Source of the DNA: Amanita rubescens
Taxonomy: Eukaryota; Basidiomycota; Agaricomycetes; Agaricales; Amanitaceae
Direction of reading: 5' to 3'
DNA: 64,000 nucleotides
Assembly (NCBI GenBank): GCA_015039365.1
Contig: WION01000203.1
Coordinates: forward strand, 1 to 64,000
Shown here one piece after another: positions 15,401 to 29,136 of the stretch. A program made the translations under genes and the position numbers. The notes under the pieces were generated by a model. It was not told where the DNA came from, did not search any database, and was given only the letters and a program-made list of their open reading frames with translations. How positions within the stretch are numbered: the stretch's first letter is position 1; every line of letters begins with the position of its first letter.

Positions 15401-17516
15401 TCATACATTGACCAACAGAGAGTGAGTGGTAGCATAAACTTTATGGCAGATGGTCTTATCCCATGACCAACAGACAGTGAGCATCAGCCATATCTCTCAG
15501 ATAGGTTTATCTGAGTCATGTCATAAATCAAACAGAGAGTGAGTGATAGTGAATGATAGCCTTGTGTTGTGTTAAGCAATGTGTGTGAACAGTATGTAAG
15601 TGGTGCAGTGACACTGGTTGGCAAGTTTTCCCATATGTCTGCATTTCCAACAGATGGTGGTAAGAAGGAATCTTTCTTCAAATAGTTTTGTCATTTTGTC
15701 CCATGCAACAGAATGTAAGGAATGCTGTAACATATTTCTATTGATTATTATGTAATATGACCAATAGCAGTAAGTGTTATCAATTTTTTCTGAAAGGCAG
15801 TTTTTTTCTACATCATACATGACAGCATGTGAGTCAAATTGGACATTTCCCCACCAGGTGATCTTTCAACAGATCAATAGGGAGCCACTATGGTAAGTGA
15901 CACTTTACATTTTCCTCAGTTCATCTCATTGCAATACAATGAACAGCAAGTATGCACCACTATACCTTTCTTTTTTTGTTAAACACACTCACCTTGGACA
16001 AAAGCTTGTGTGTATCACTGAATATCCTCTTTCTTTCAACTTAAACACTCATGACATGATTGACCTCAGAAAGTGAGTAACAATGCATTTTCCTTTTCTA
16101 CATACTTTATTGCATGACCAAAAGAGTGTAAGTCATATTGCACATATTTCCACTTATGTAGTCCAAGTCTCATCCATGACCAATAGATGGTAGAAACATA
16201 TATCTTTTACCAGGCAAACTCCTATCCCATACTAATGACCAGCAGTGAGTGACACCAGCATTGATCTCTGCACATTCTCACTGTATGTATAATTGTCAGT
16301 TTGTGAGTGATGATGCATTTATTCTGCCAATTAATGTCATCACATTCAATTCTATCATGACAGTTTGTGAGTGACACCATATTCCTTTCCTCAGCTGTCT
16401 CATCATAGTATTACATTGCATTGATGGAGTAGGAAGTAAGTGATTCTGTATTTTGGAAACCTTATCAAATGAATCCTCATCAACAGGAAGTAAGCAATAT
16501 CATATTTTATTGGACAGTCTAATTGATTCCAATCCAATGTCCAATAGGTGGTAAGTGATTTTAGAAAAATTCTCTTGAGACTTATATCTTATCATCTCAT
16601 CCCATGACCATCAGGAAGTGAGTAATACAATGGTCATGCCAACTTCTTATTACAATTATCACCTGAAAAGGAAGTGAGTGCCACTGTATTTTTTCTCCTA
16701 GACAGTGTCATTATACTGCATTGCATGTGTTAGGCAGTGAGTGCCACAATCTTGTTTTATGGGTAACTTCAGCACATGATTAACAGCAGTGAGTGGCAAT
16801 GCACACACTTGGGCATGAATATCTCATCCATTGTCAATAGGAGGTAAGTGGATCAAGTTTTTCCCAAAGTGTACAACTTAGTGACATGTGTAAACTCATC
16901 AGAAAGTAAGTAAAGACTAGCCTACTCATATTTTTTTTCTTCATTGATTTTACTGCTGTATATTCATAGATTGTAAGATATTATTTACACCCCTTTGTGA
17001 CAGATTTATTCTTTCACCCTTTAGGTGAGAAATGATATTATTAATGGTTTTAATGAACATGCTAATTCATCTCTTACATAGCTAGTATGTTCACATCTAA
17101 ATTTCAATTGAAGAGTATTGCCATCATCATTCAAAGTCTGAGCTTTTCTCTTCATTTGGAGATGCAAAAACAAGCTTTTTCAAGGATGTAAGACCTACAT
17201 ATCTTTGATATACAATATGCAATTAACCCTCTTGTGATCAGATCACAGCTTGCCAAATCCTAGTTGGTAATGTGTTCAATTATGTTGGATTTACTTGCTG
17301 GGCTAATATCCAAAAGCAATCAATATCATTGCCAAGCTATCATTCTTTATCAAGAAGCCAATCCAGGCTTCAATCTTGGATGCCTTGGACCAGTTCAAGA
17401 CACAAGACTGTGCAGAGAACCTGAAGATTCAGATGACTTCAAAGTCTATACCCTCTGATGAGGATGATTTGTATACATTTCTCTATGAACAGATTACTAC
17501 CCATGTGACCCAGTGA
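12456..17516 (+). CDS. P-loop GTPase-like protein with a micro-exon tail
   Basis: The 5' half encodes a clear G domain spread over normal exons (12456-12753, 12798-12853, 12906-13075, 13126-13202, 13260-13451, then from 13500). The motifs are G1 GRANAGKTT, G3 DSQGFE and G4 TKFD, with WYCIPMDSPRP between. This matches the large basidiomycete family of HSR1/IMAP-like G-domain proteins, whose role is unknown. The exon ending at 13451 has a GG instead of GT donor, so this gene may be damaged or use an unusual site. From 13760 the gene becomes a chain of micro-exons to 16972 (described separately). Longer open segments follow at about 17078-17187 and 17308-17516; the latter ends SDEDDLYTFLYEQITTHVTQ before TGA at 17514-17516. 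The G domain is firm. The joining of the micro-exon part and the terminal exon is inference. Confidence 0.6.
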
Positions 17517-17775
17517 TGGTGTGTGCATGCACAGTTTGCATGGGAAATATGCTCAAATATGCTACAGGTCAGAATGGGATATTAAAGACTATGACATGTT
17601 CAACTACCTATCTTTCTTCCCAGTCTGCCCATTTTGTTTGTCTGTATATCATTCCTTTGTCTGGCATCCATACATTTCATTTAAAGCTGTTTTTCTTTTC
17701 AACATGGTACTGCAGCCTTTGTTGACTTGTATATTGATGCTCTGCCTTCAAGTTTGTAATGTAAATGTGTCCCTT
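13200..17775. other. CpG-void island
   Basis: Reading line by line, only two CG dinucleotides were found between 13200 and 17775 (near 13877 and 15289), while flanking DNA on both sides has CG in nearly every line. At the local base composition of roughly 38-40% GC (estimated by eye), well over a hundred would be expected. TG and CA are abundant, as left by deamination of methylated CpG. The right edge is sharp near 17776, where the ordinary flank of the next gene begins. The left edge is gradual through the G-domain exons. Confidence 0.85.
13760..16972 (+). repeat. array of 54 apparent micro-exons, 45 of them exactly 3 nt
   Basis: The strand reads as a regular chain: acceptor (CAG or TAG), a few bases, donor (GTGAGT or GTAAGT), then an intron of 46-70 nt. 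Exons longer than 3 nt: 13812-13823, 13990-14004, 14166-14172, 14710-14715, 15654-15659, 15881-15892. Two-nt exons start at 15768, 16243, 16787. Three-nt exons start at 13875, 13924, 14056, 14110, 14232, 14285, 14348, 14409, 14482, 14542, 14599, 14652, 14780, 14838, 14903, 14963, 15017, 15084, 15136, 15200, 15264, 15316, 15368, 15419, 15474, 15536, 15593, 15712, 15826, 15947, 16005, 16070, 16125, 16187, 16300, 16364, 16433, 16487, 16548, 16615, 16671, 16734, 16841, 16903, 16970. The one at 14348 lacks an AG acceptor. Read as whole codons, none of the triplet-multiple exons contains a stop, while the first exon stops in both other phases. The introns resemble one another: the starts are like GTGAGTGACACTG and the ends like CATGACCAACAG. 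The pattern is seen directly; splicing is inferred. Confidence 0.7.
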
Positions 17776-18003
17776 TTGAAGCGTTGATCATCACGACCAG
17801 CAAGTAATCAATCTGTAACTTCAGCATTGGCTGACACATGACAGTTGCGAGAACTGAGGTTTTAACGAAGGTAGAATAGCGAGCTGGGGTGCTATAATTA
17901 AAGTAACTACTATTCAATGGACACTATACATATAATTAGGTTGTGCCAGTGTACGATTAGTTTGAACGACATCTCGACCCACCAATCTCCGAGTTTACGC
18001 TCA
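17517..18003. other. intergenic region spanning the edge of the CpG-void island
   Basis: No gene is seen. CpG-free sequence continues to about 17775 and then changes abruptly to ordinary composition, which marks the 3' flank of the minus-strand membrane-protein pseudogene. Confidence 0.45.
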
Positions 18004-19058
18004 CTACGCGATAATAACAAACCCTGCTTCGGTTTTGGCAAGGACCGATTTCTCCATCAAGTCTCGCCCTACTGTGGCCAAAAGGTATAGTGACTGCCGG
18101 TCATCATTTCCCAAGGGCATAGAGTGGTCCACTGGGAATCCCCGCCAAACATATCCGAAACGGGTGGCGAGACCAACGAAAAGAGTAGCACCGACAGTTA
18201 CGGGTAAAGCCCAGAGAGCAGTTGCAAGGAACGCCAAAAATATCATAACGAATTGATGGCCTACGTCCGCCCAGTGCGCAAACCTGCGTATGCCTTGCGT
18301 AGAATCCATATATCCGGCTTCGAAAGCGACCTGCTCCAGTTTATCGGGCCATAGAAGCATCGTTCCGCCAACACAGATACACCAAGGAACGAAGCAAATG
18401 ACTCTTGTAATCGATGCTATATCCAGAGAAGAAAAATGTTCGGGACGAAGGAACCATAGCAGATCTTCATCGGCGAAAGCGAAGTCGTCGCCAGGAGTGC
18501 AGTCTTCTGTCGCTGAGGAATCAACCAGTAGTATATGCGTCCCATTATCTTCCGAGATACAAGCGTCCCGTGTCGTCCATCGGGTCGAACACAGAAGAAC
18601 TCTCTGAAGCTGAGCGCCTAAAATGCCGGGCTTGTACACCGATAGGCGAGTTAGGCAAGTTGTATATGCTCTATCGTCTCCGGTATTTAGGACGGGATCG
18701 GGTAATTCATAGGTGCTTACCTTCTTGCGGACGAGCGTGTCCTCGGCGGGCGTACCGATCGCGCTGCATACACGCGATGTTCCTGCATTCGTGTAATCCG
18801 AGGCAATGTCTTCAGCCGTTAACTTGCCCTCAGAGCTCAACTCGCGGGCCATCGACAAGATAGGCGAACCATTTCTCTTGAATTAAAATAGTCGAGGAGA
18901 GGGGCGTCCCCAGCCCCAGCGAGAAATCGCAACGCCGAGCCTGCGGAAGTCGAGGTGTTCCTCAGACTAACGTCATCCGGATCGAGAGGCGTCGCAAGGC
19001 TGGAACCAAATGGCGAATCTTGCGTTTCTTGGGAGTCGTTTGAATGACCGCGTTTCAC
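18004..19058 (-). pseudogene. unrecognised membrane protein, copy A (two frameshifts)
   Basis: Minus-strand gene whose N-terminal part is hydrophilic (begins MKRGHSNDSQETQDSPFGSS) and whose C-terminal part carries at least three hydrophobic stretches (residues like ITRVICFVPWCICVGGTMLL and FVMIFLAFLATALWALPV). I do not recognise the family. Compared with copy B at 23276-23882, copy A lacks one base near 18890 and two bases near 18572. Each deletion shifts the frame, so copy A cannot give the full protein without a change of frame. An intron is likely around 18670-18720 (gtaagc ... gatag). The C-terminal 150 residues are kept only in this copy. Confidence 0.6.
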
Positions 19059-19282
19059 AGGATTCCGGTCAAATCCTTCCCTAGACTTGAAGTTATATGC
19101 GTATATAACGCGTCAGCGCGACGAAAATGCTGGAGCCTTTGCATAACATCGTACCTGGGCGAGAGCAGGGGTGAGCGTACCAGACATGGATGATGCGAAC
19201 AAACACACACAGACGTACGCAATGAGTCTGATCGGAATATGCCGCCATGGCACTTGCTATCTCCGACCAAATGAGCATAAGT

Positions 19283-20442
19283 AATGCGATCGAAGCAGTT
19301 TCCTTTCGTAACGCGTAACCTTGCATGTTAGCTTAGTCCATCTACAAAACGGCTCGAACATGGATCAATGGCTGTGCCCCTGGCCAGGCCAGTTCCAGGC
19401 TCTGCCCCGCCTGGCAAGGGTGTTCCCAGCCTCACATCCGCCTGGCAAGGCTTGTAGCAGGCTGGCAGCTGACACCATGGCATCGGGAGGTAGTAGCGCC
19501 CAATTACAATTATAGTAATTCCGAGTCGTATATACATGTATCTCGACGCTTGTACTTCAAGTTACTGTTAATAATAACTACGTATGTGGGTCGCTTTTTG
19601 AATGAAACCAATACCTGGCCGCAAGCCAAATGTCGTTCATAGTGCATCATAGCCAACGTCCTCGTCCTCGTCGTGGTCCTCGCCATCCTCAGGACCCAAA
19701 GATTCAACTAAAGCGATCGCCTCGTCGTCCATCATTTGCTCTTATTTGTGACGCAGTCCTTATCACCATGATGATCTCCCCGACAAAAGCGCGAATTGAC
19801 AGGAGTAGAAAGGAAGCGCCGAGTGGCGGGCAAAACGTGCTTCACAACGAGCTATCGAAAGTATGACAGGAGAAGAAGACGGCAGGATGCCATTACTAAT
19901 CTTGAGGCGAATCTTGTTATTACGGGCTCTTCGATAGCTTGCAGGTTCAACTTTACCCAGTCACGGGTCCTTGCCCGTCCTATACCCTACTATGCGATTA
20001 CAAACCCATTACAACGAACATTAGGTCCGATCACGGAATACTACGCGACGTGATAGTGGGTAAAGTCATCCACTATTGGGATCTCTCGTGAACCGTACTT
20101 TTTTTGCAAGGTCTAATTAAAATTGTTGATTTTGGTAAACCATGACAAACCACCAGTGAAAGTTCGACATATTGGGTAGAGTCCGGAAACGTGTGTGTAA
20201 GACGGGATCGCTCGCCATGAAAAATTTTTAAACCATAAACCACCTTCGAGACCTCGTCTCTTTGCTCCTTACACTCGTCTTCACTCCTCGCCTTGTCCAA
20301 AAATAGGTTCGTTTATCTCTTGAGCCTTGATCTCCTTTGACACGGACATTTACACAGAATGACATGACGACCTATTTATAGCCGCAATACATTTCTTACT
20401 GAGCTCGTTACGCAATGATGGTGGTATCTCTCTCCCATGTAG
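19283..20442. other. 5' flank of monooxygenase copy 2, with a 370-nt segment absent from copy 1
   Basis: No gene is seen. The sequence matches 8310-9141 with many small indels. The part at about 19340-19707 has no counterpart in copy 1. It has a short GC-rich stretch with repeats of CCTGGCAAGG and CCAGGC-like words, and no reading frame of interest. Confidence 0.55.
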
Positions 20443-23112
<2,670 letters not shown>

Positions 23113-23275
23113 TGACCTGCCATCCCCTGCAGAGAGTGTGATCGGATATTGAATCAATGTAATGATATAAATGGTTCTATAGAATGTACAAGATGCTGAT
23201 AGATTATGGAAGTCCTTACTTCCTCTCGCTGCAACCTCTTAATCAGAATTTGTTTTGTTGTTTGTTTTGTGGCAA

Positions 23276-23882
23276 AATAGTAGATCTTCATCGGCGAAAG
23301 CGAAGTCGTCGCCAGGAGTGCAGTCTTCTGTCTCTGAGGAATCAACCAGTAGTATATGCGTCCCATTATCTTCCGAGATACAAGCGTCCCGCGTGTCGTC
23401 CATCGGGTCGAACACAGAAGAACTCTCTGAAGCTGAGCGCCTAAAATGCCGGGCTTGTACACCGATAGGCGGGTTAGGCAAGTTGTATATGCTCTATCAT
23501 CTCCGGTATTTAGGACGGAATCGTGTAATTCATAGGTGCCTACCTTCTTGCGGACGAGGGTGTCCTCGGCGGGTGTACCGATCGCGCTGCATACACGCGA
23601 TGTTCCTGCATTCGTGTAATCCGAGGCAATGTCTTCAGCAGTTAACTTGCCCTCAGAGCTCAAATTGCGGGCCATCGATAAGATAGGCGAACCATTTCTC
23701 TTGAATTTAAAATAGTCGAGGAGAGGGGCGTCCCCAGCCCCAGCGAGAAACCGCAACGCCGAGCCTGCGGAAGTCGAGGTGTTCCTCAGACTAACGTCAT
23801 CCGGATCGAGAGGCGTCGCAAGGCTGGAACCAAATGGCGAATCTTGCGTTTCTTGGGAGTCGTTTGAATGACCGCGTTTCAC
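23276..23882 (-). pseudogene. unrecognised membrane protein, copy B (3' truncated)
   Basis: Second copy of the gene at 18004-19058. It keeps the reading frame at both positions where copy A is shifted, but is cut off at about 23276, immediately after the codons for FADEDLL, where it abuts the 3' flank of monooxygenase copy 2. All the membrane-spanning part is missing. Similarity to copy A continues upstream of the start to about 24122. The two copies are thus damaged in complementary ways, and together they show the ancestral frame. Confidence 0.65.
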
Positions 23883-24123
23883 AGGATTCCGGTCAAATCC
23901 TTCCCTAGACTTGAAGTTATATGCGTATATAACGCGTCAGCGCGACGAAAATGCTGGAGCCTTTGCATAACATCGTACCTGGGCGAGAGCAGGGGTGAGC
24001 GTACCAGATATGGATGATGCGAACAAACACACACAATCGAACTCGGACATGGCTTGACGTGCGCAACGGGTCTGATCGGAATATGCCGGCATGGCACTTG
24101 TTATCTCCGACCACATGAGCATA

Positions 24124-24903
24124 ACAACAGGCGGACTTGATGCAGGCAATCACAATGCCTCTGAACACACCGGTGGTGGAATGTTTTGGGATGTCACTTG
24201 ACGCAGTTCTTTTTCGCATTCATTCAATTGTTTGACAGGTCGACTTGATGCACGCTCGGCCCGTTTGCCACGGGAGTGGTCAGCTCGACCACTTCGACAA
24301 CCATTAACCTGAATGTGGATACAAACACATACAATCAATCAACGGGCGAGACGGGCAACGAGGTTACGCTAACCATACTACAGGAGAAACGTTGTCAACA
24401 AGCCATTTGCTAGTCTCATGTTACCTCCGCACAAGATAAATTCCGCATTCAATTGGTCTTGGCAGAATCAACTTCAAGTTGAACCTCAAGTTTTTCATAC
24501 GAATGAGCAGACCGCTGGAATGTTGGCACCCTATCGGAGAAGTTAAATGTCACTTGACACCATTGCTTCCCCGCCTCCCTTCACATCGTTTGACAGAAAG
24601 ACTTGATCCACACCCGGCCCGTTGGTCTAAATGGGCACCGTCCTTAGTTCGGCGTCGTACATTCTCATCGACTGACAAACGTGCTGCTGTGTTCAGCCTT
24701 TCGAGGGTCGTACTAATTTTCACCGCTTTTCACCGCGTGTGTACTACAATTATCTGACAGTTTGAATGTTCTGACAAATCTACAAGAGGCTCTTTCGCAT
24801 ATAAATCTTGCGATGCGTACCCTTGAGCTCCAGTTACTTTGCATTACCACCCCATCTCGCAACAACCACTTCGCACATCTCACATCACTCGAAGTCTCGA
24901 ACA
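24124..24903. promoter_or_regulatory. upstream region of small-protein gene 1, with repeated modules
   Basis: No gene is seen. The stretch carries two versions of a module that starts ATGTCACTTGAC (near 24194 and 24547), continues through TTTGACAG and ends near CCCGTTGG or CCCGTTTG. The same module occurs before the paralogue (near 28015) and again near 29498. The last 100 nt hold a TATA-like CATATAAATC and CA-rich leader before the ATG at 24904. Confidence 0.5.
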
Positions 24904-25605
24904 ATGTCTGACGACTCTGATATTCCGCCTACTTCAATGGCTGACGAGGTAGAGTCGATTTCCATGATCAAAAAGTTGCGACTAACGTCAACATTAGGTC
25001 CAGTTGACCGACGCTGGAGAGGTATTTCACTATTCATATTCGTAACAAGATGTCGTTAATGCTATCGTTAGATTATCGCGAAAGCCGAGGAAAAAAACGT
25101 TCAGGTCGACAACCCGGCCAAAGCGGTCGTTGAAATCAAGAAAGCGGTTATTGCGTACCTCAACAAGGAACAGTATATCACTGGGACTATGCGCAAAGTG
25201 TGCATAGAAACTGTGGGCCCTTTAATCGACAGCTTTGCAAACCGGAACAGGGACAACAAGGTAGTTGAGAACGGGATTATCGTTCAGGAACGTAAACCAG
25301 GGGATAAATACAAGGAGATGGGGTTCGAAATCGACTCGGATCCACTGAACAAGGCCCGAGACCAAAAGGCTCACTTTGGCGCCGAGATTTATTGGGGAAA
25401 GGATCCTAATCGAGACCATCCGGGCGAAGAACCGTGGCGCTTTGGTACTCGAGGTTTCAAGATGCACGCCGAATGTCTCAAACAAACGGCTCCGTACTGG
25501 CGCCATCAGGATAAATACACGGAGACTGAGGTCGGACCGGAGAAGGAAATGAAGGAGAAAATTTATAGAGTTGAGCGTTGGGAGACGACGAATCATCCCC
25601 GGTGA
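24904..25605 (+). CDS. small unrecognised protein, paralogue 1
   Basis: Three exons: 24904-24948, 24998-25021 (only 24 nt, eight codons) and 25072-25605, joined by GT-AG introns of 49 and 50 nt. The product of about 200 residues starts MSDDSDIPPTSMADE, has a charged middle (PAKAVVEIKKAVIAYLNKEQ) and a conserved C-terminal block with EIYWGKDPNRDHPGEEPWRF. There is no signal peptide or membrane segment, so it is probably cytosolic. I do not recognise the family. The paralogue at 28403 keeps the same exon structure and most of the C-terminal block, which supports both as real genes. Confidence 0.75.
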
Positions 25606-28402
25606 GAAATCTTCGGGTGACGGCCGCTGACCCAGCCGCGCTGCCCTCGTGTATCCCCTTCTACCAACTTCTACCGTATGTACCACCATGTCCATGTACG
25701 AAAATTTCCCACGTCGAGAAGCACCATCAGGTTAAGGAACGAGCCGGAGTCCGGACGGTGATCCGCGATAATGCGCAGCATTATCTAAGGATAAGTTCGG
25801 AGGGCGCCGAACAATTGACGGAAGTTCCCGAACCGAAAGACGCGGCGCGCGCCCCAACACGTCTTCCCCATCTTTCTTTCTCTTTCATTCTCCTCTCTGC
25901 AGCTCGTACACTCGCAATAACATTTTTCACCCACCCACCTCTCCCTCTATAGGTCTGGGCAGCAAGCCCGTGCCGCAGCACTTATCCCCTCATTAGCACG
26001 GGTTCGCCCTGACTTCTGAGCCTTTTCGGGCCATACCGCTTCGGGCATTTCCCAATCGCGCCACTACCACTTTGGGACCTCCCAATTTGGCGCGACTTCC
26101 CGATCTGGGCCTTCCCCAAACGGAAATGCCACGTGAGCGCACACGCCGGCTCACCCCCCAAACTAAAGTATTATAATAAAACATAAAACTTTGGAAAGGA
26201 CTAAAACAACACAATACAACTTGCGAGAGATATATAACCTTTATCTCGAGCTCACTCCTTCACAATTGGCCATAGCCCGACAAATAACTTATCGGACTCA
26301 AAAGGAATCCGACGGATCGTGTGACTCTGTGAGATTTGTCACGTTGGACTCCCGCCTGATCAAAATATTCATGTAAACTGCTTTTGAAACCACGAATCCG
26401 TTAAAGCGCATGAATCAACTGCGCCCATCCCACCTTGTGGCAATCATCATGCCCATTATACCGGGCGACCGCAGAAGATTGTCTGGTCATGTTGCAGGTG
26501 GTACGTAGAAAAATCCCGGCATATTCCCCCGTTATACCTTAAGTTCCATCGCCCGTCTTTTTTCGAATCCTGCAACAACCCAACCATTTCCAATCCAAAG
26601 GGCTCGAACCCCAGCTCAACAAGCGTTCACCGCATTGACGTCCAGTTACCGCGACTACCTCTGCTTGCTCTACGCCGGGCTGACAAACTCCAACCTCTCT
26701 ACCAGGACAAAATAACCTCAGACAGGCACGAGTGCTTGACTCAACGGCGGAGCTGGAGGGACCTTTCTCCCCTGTATCGAGCGCCGTCCGCAGGGCTCTT
26801 CCGCCAAAGTCTTCGGAAAGGCCATCATAAAGCCGCTCACGCAGTGAACCCGCTCCTTGTAGCAACGCCGATTCTGACTCTGACTCTAAACAGGAGGACG
26901 CGACGACGACCATCAACGAGGGGTAAAGCAAAAAAAATCAAATGAACGCCGTGGACGAGGACGAAGTCACCCTCAACGACCCTAAGAACAAACAGGAGGC
27001 AAAATGGTAGATGCTCATCGGACGTATTGTGCCTAACCCCGCTCCCTAAACTAGTCGTGGAGGCGCTTAGGCAACACCATTTGGGGAAGCCTCAGTCGGT
27101 TGATGGGAAACAAGGGGGTTGTCGAATATGGAACAACTTTGATTTGACAGGAGGTGCGTTTTTTGTGATCCGGGGCGAGGACGGGTCTAACTTGAATGAA
27201 TTTTGGCAGATTGATAATCTTATTAATAACCCGCATAACGTGCATACTTGGAAGGCTAAAGAGCAGGCGGAGGCGGAGAAAAAACATGCGGAGGAAGTGC
27301 GAGTTGTGTCGTGCTGCAGAAGAGAGAATGCACACCGAAGAGCTGTAACCTCAGCTCGCGGAGCTCAAGGTCCAGTTGGCAGGCAAAGGTGATGTTCTTG
27401 CCAACACTTGACGGTGGCGGTTGGCTGATGTTCGCAATTCTGCAGCCTACCGTGGCGATGACATTCCTTCATTGTTTTTCACTTTTCATCATGACTTCTC
27501 GCATGATTACATCTACTACTAACAGACACTAGTATCCCTCGGGATTTGGACAGAATATAAACGATGTTTTACGACCATATTATGGCTTGTATTATGTATG
27601 AAGAATCTTGAGACTAGGAGGGGGGAAACGAACTTCAAAGGCACAACGATGCACCAATCCCACAGCCAGTGCCTCGAGGAAGAGAAGCTGATGCCGCGGC
27701 CGCAAGCGGTCAAATACCGTCTCACTCCAACCACAGTTGTTAAGTAATGGAACCTTGCGAAGGACAATATGTCAAGCAAGGTTCGAGTCGATATTTATAT
27801 AACTTGAACGAGAACACAAATACTTCAATCAATCAACGATACCTTCGGAATCGGGATGCGACGGCCTACCTGTTAACCTCATGCTACCTCCCACCACTTG
27901 ATCAGCCTGAGGCTGCGGTGCAATTCACAAGATCAATCCTGCATTCGATTGGTCTTGGCACCAACTTGAAACTGGCAGACTATTGGAAATTTGAATGTGG
28001 CGCTATAGGAGTTCAATGTCACTTGACACCATTCCTTCTTCGCCTTCCTTCATATCGTTTGACAGATAGGCTTGATCCACGCCCGGCCCGTTGGCATTGG
28101 AGTGGTCTGGACACCTATAAATGGGTACCGTCCTTAGTTGGGCGTCGTACTTTCACATCGACTGGCATTGATTGACAAACGTGCCGCTGTATTCAGCCTT
28201 TCGAGGGTAGGAATGTCGTACTAACTTTTTCCGCTTTTCACCGCGTGTGTACCACAGTTATCCGACAGCTTGAATTTCCGACAAATCCGCAAGAAGCTCT
28301 TTCGCATATATACCTTGCGATGCGTGAGCCTTGAGCTCCAGGCTCTTGCATTACCACCCCGTCTCGCTACAATCACTTCGCATACCTCACATCGCCCGCA
28401 CA
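25606..28402. other. spacer between the two small-protein paralogues
   Basis: No complete gene is supported. Around 26940-27400 short open pieces occur in different frames (for example residues EDEVTLNDPKNKQE and NEFWQIDNLINNPHNVHTW), interrupted by stops; this looks like a decayed gene or transposon fragment that I cannot assign. The stretch 25940-26160 is rich in CGGG and CCCAAT-like words without a frame. From about 27920 onward the sequence is similar to the upstream region of paralogue 1, so the duplicated unit includes about 480 nt of promoter. Confidence 0.45.
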
Positions 28403-29115
28403 ATGTCCGACGACTCTGATATTCCGCCCACGTCAATGTCTGACGAGGTAGAGTCAATTTCCTTGACTAAAAAGTTGCGACTAACGTCGACATTAGGTCC
28501 AGTACGCCGCCGCTGGAGAGGTATTTCGCATTCTACTACTCGTATTCGTAACAAGATGTCACTTAATGCTATCGTTTTTAGATTACCATTCAAGTCGATG
28601 GTACAGACGTTAAGGTCGACAGCCCGGCCAAAGCGGTCGTTGAAATCAAGAAACAGGTTGTTGCGTACCTCAACAAGGAACAGCAAATTACTGGGACTAT
28701 GCGCAAAGTGTGCATAGAAGTTGTGGGCCCTATAATCGACAGCTTCGCAACCCGCAACAAGGACAACAAGGTAGTTGAGAACGGGATTATCGTTCAGGAA
28801 CGTAAAGAAGGAGGGGATAAATACAAGGAGATGGGGTTCGAAATCGACTCGGATCCAGCGAATACGACCCTAAAACAAGCAGCTCACATTGGCGCCGAGA
28901 TTTATTGGGGAAAGGATCCTAATCGAGACCATCCAGGCGAAGAACCGTGGCGCTTTGGTATTCGAGGTTTCAAGATGCACGCGGAAACTCTCAAAGAAAC
29001 GGCTCCGTACTGGCGCCATCAGGAAGGGTACAAGGAGACTGAGGTTGGGCCCGCGACTGAACTGAAGGAGAAGATCTATAGAGTTGAGCGTTGGGAGACG
29101 ACGAATCATAAGTAG
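28403..29115 (+). CDS. small unrecognised protein, paralogue 2
   Basis: Same architecture as the gene at 24904: exons 28403-28447, 28497-28520 (24 nt) and 28582-29115. The third exon begins ITIQVDGTDVKVDSPAKAVV and ends in a block very similar to paralogue 1 (EIYWGKDPNRDHPGEEPWRF shared), stop TAG at 29113-29115. Differences are mostly conservative substitutions plus one inserted codon, the pattern expected if both copies are under selection. Function unknown; no localisation signal seen. Confidence 0.75.
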
Positions 29116-29136
29116 GCAATAGGAGGTCAAAGTTGC

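Noticed and set aside
16674..16704. An additional micro-exon ACA at 16702-16704
   Set aside because: It has a CTAG acceptor and GTGTCA donor but would require a 28-nt intron, far shorter than all others in the chain.
13800..16980. CRISPR array or simple satellite as explanation of the repeated pattern
   Set aside because: There is no constant repeat with variable spacers. Only the splice-like boundaries are conserved, the intervals vary between 46 and 70 nt, and intron middles diverge. The setting is a eukaryotic gene.
26940..27400. A gene in the spacer between the small-protein paralogues
   Set aside because: Open pieces lie in different frames with stops between and no consistent splice sites; at most a decayed fragment that cannot be named.
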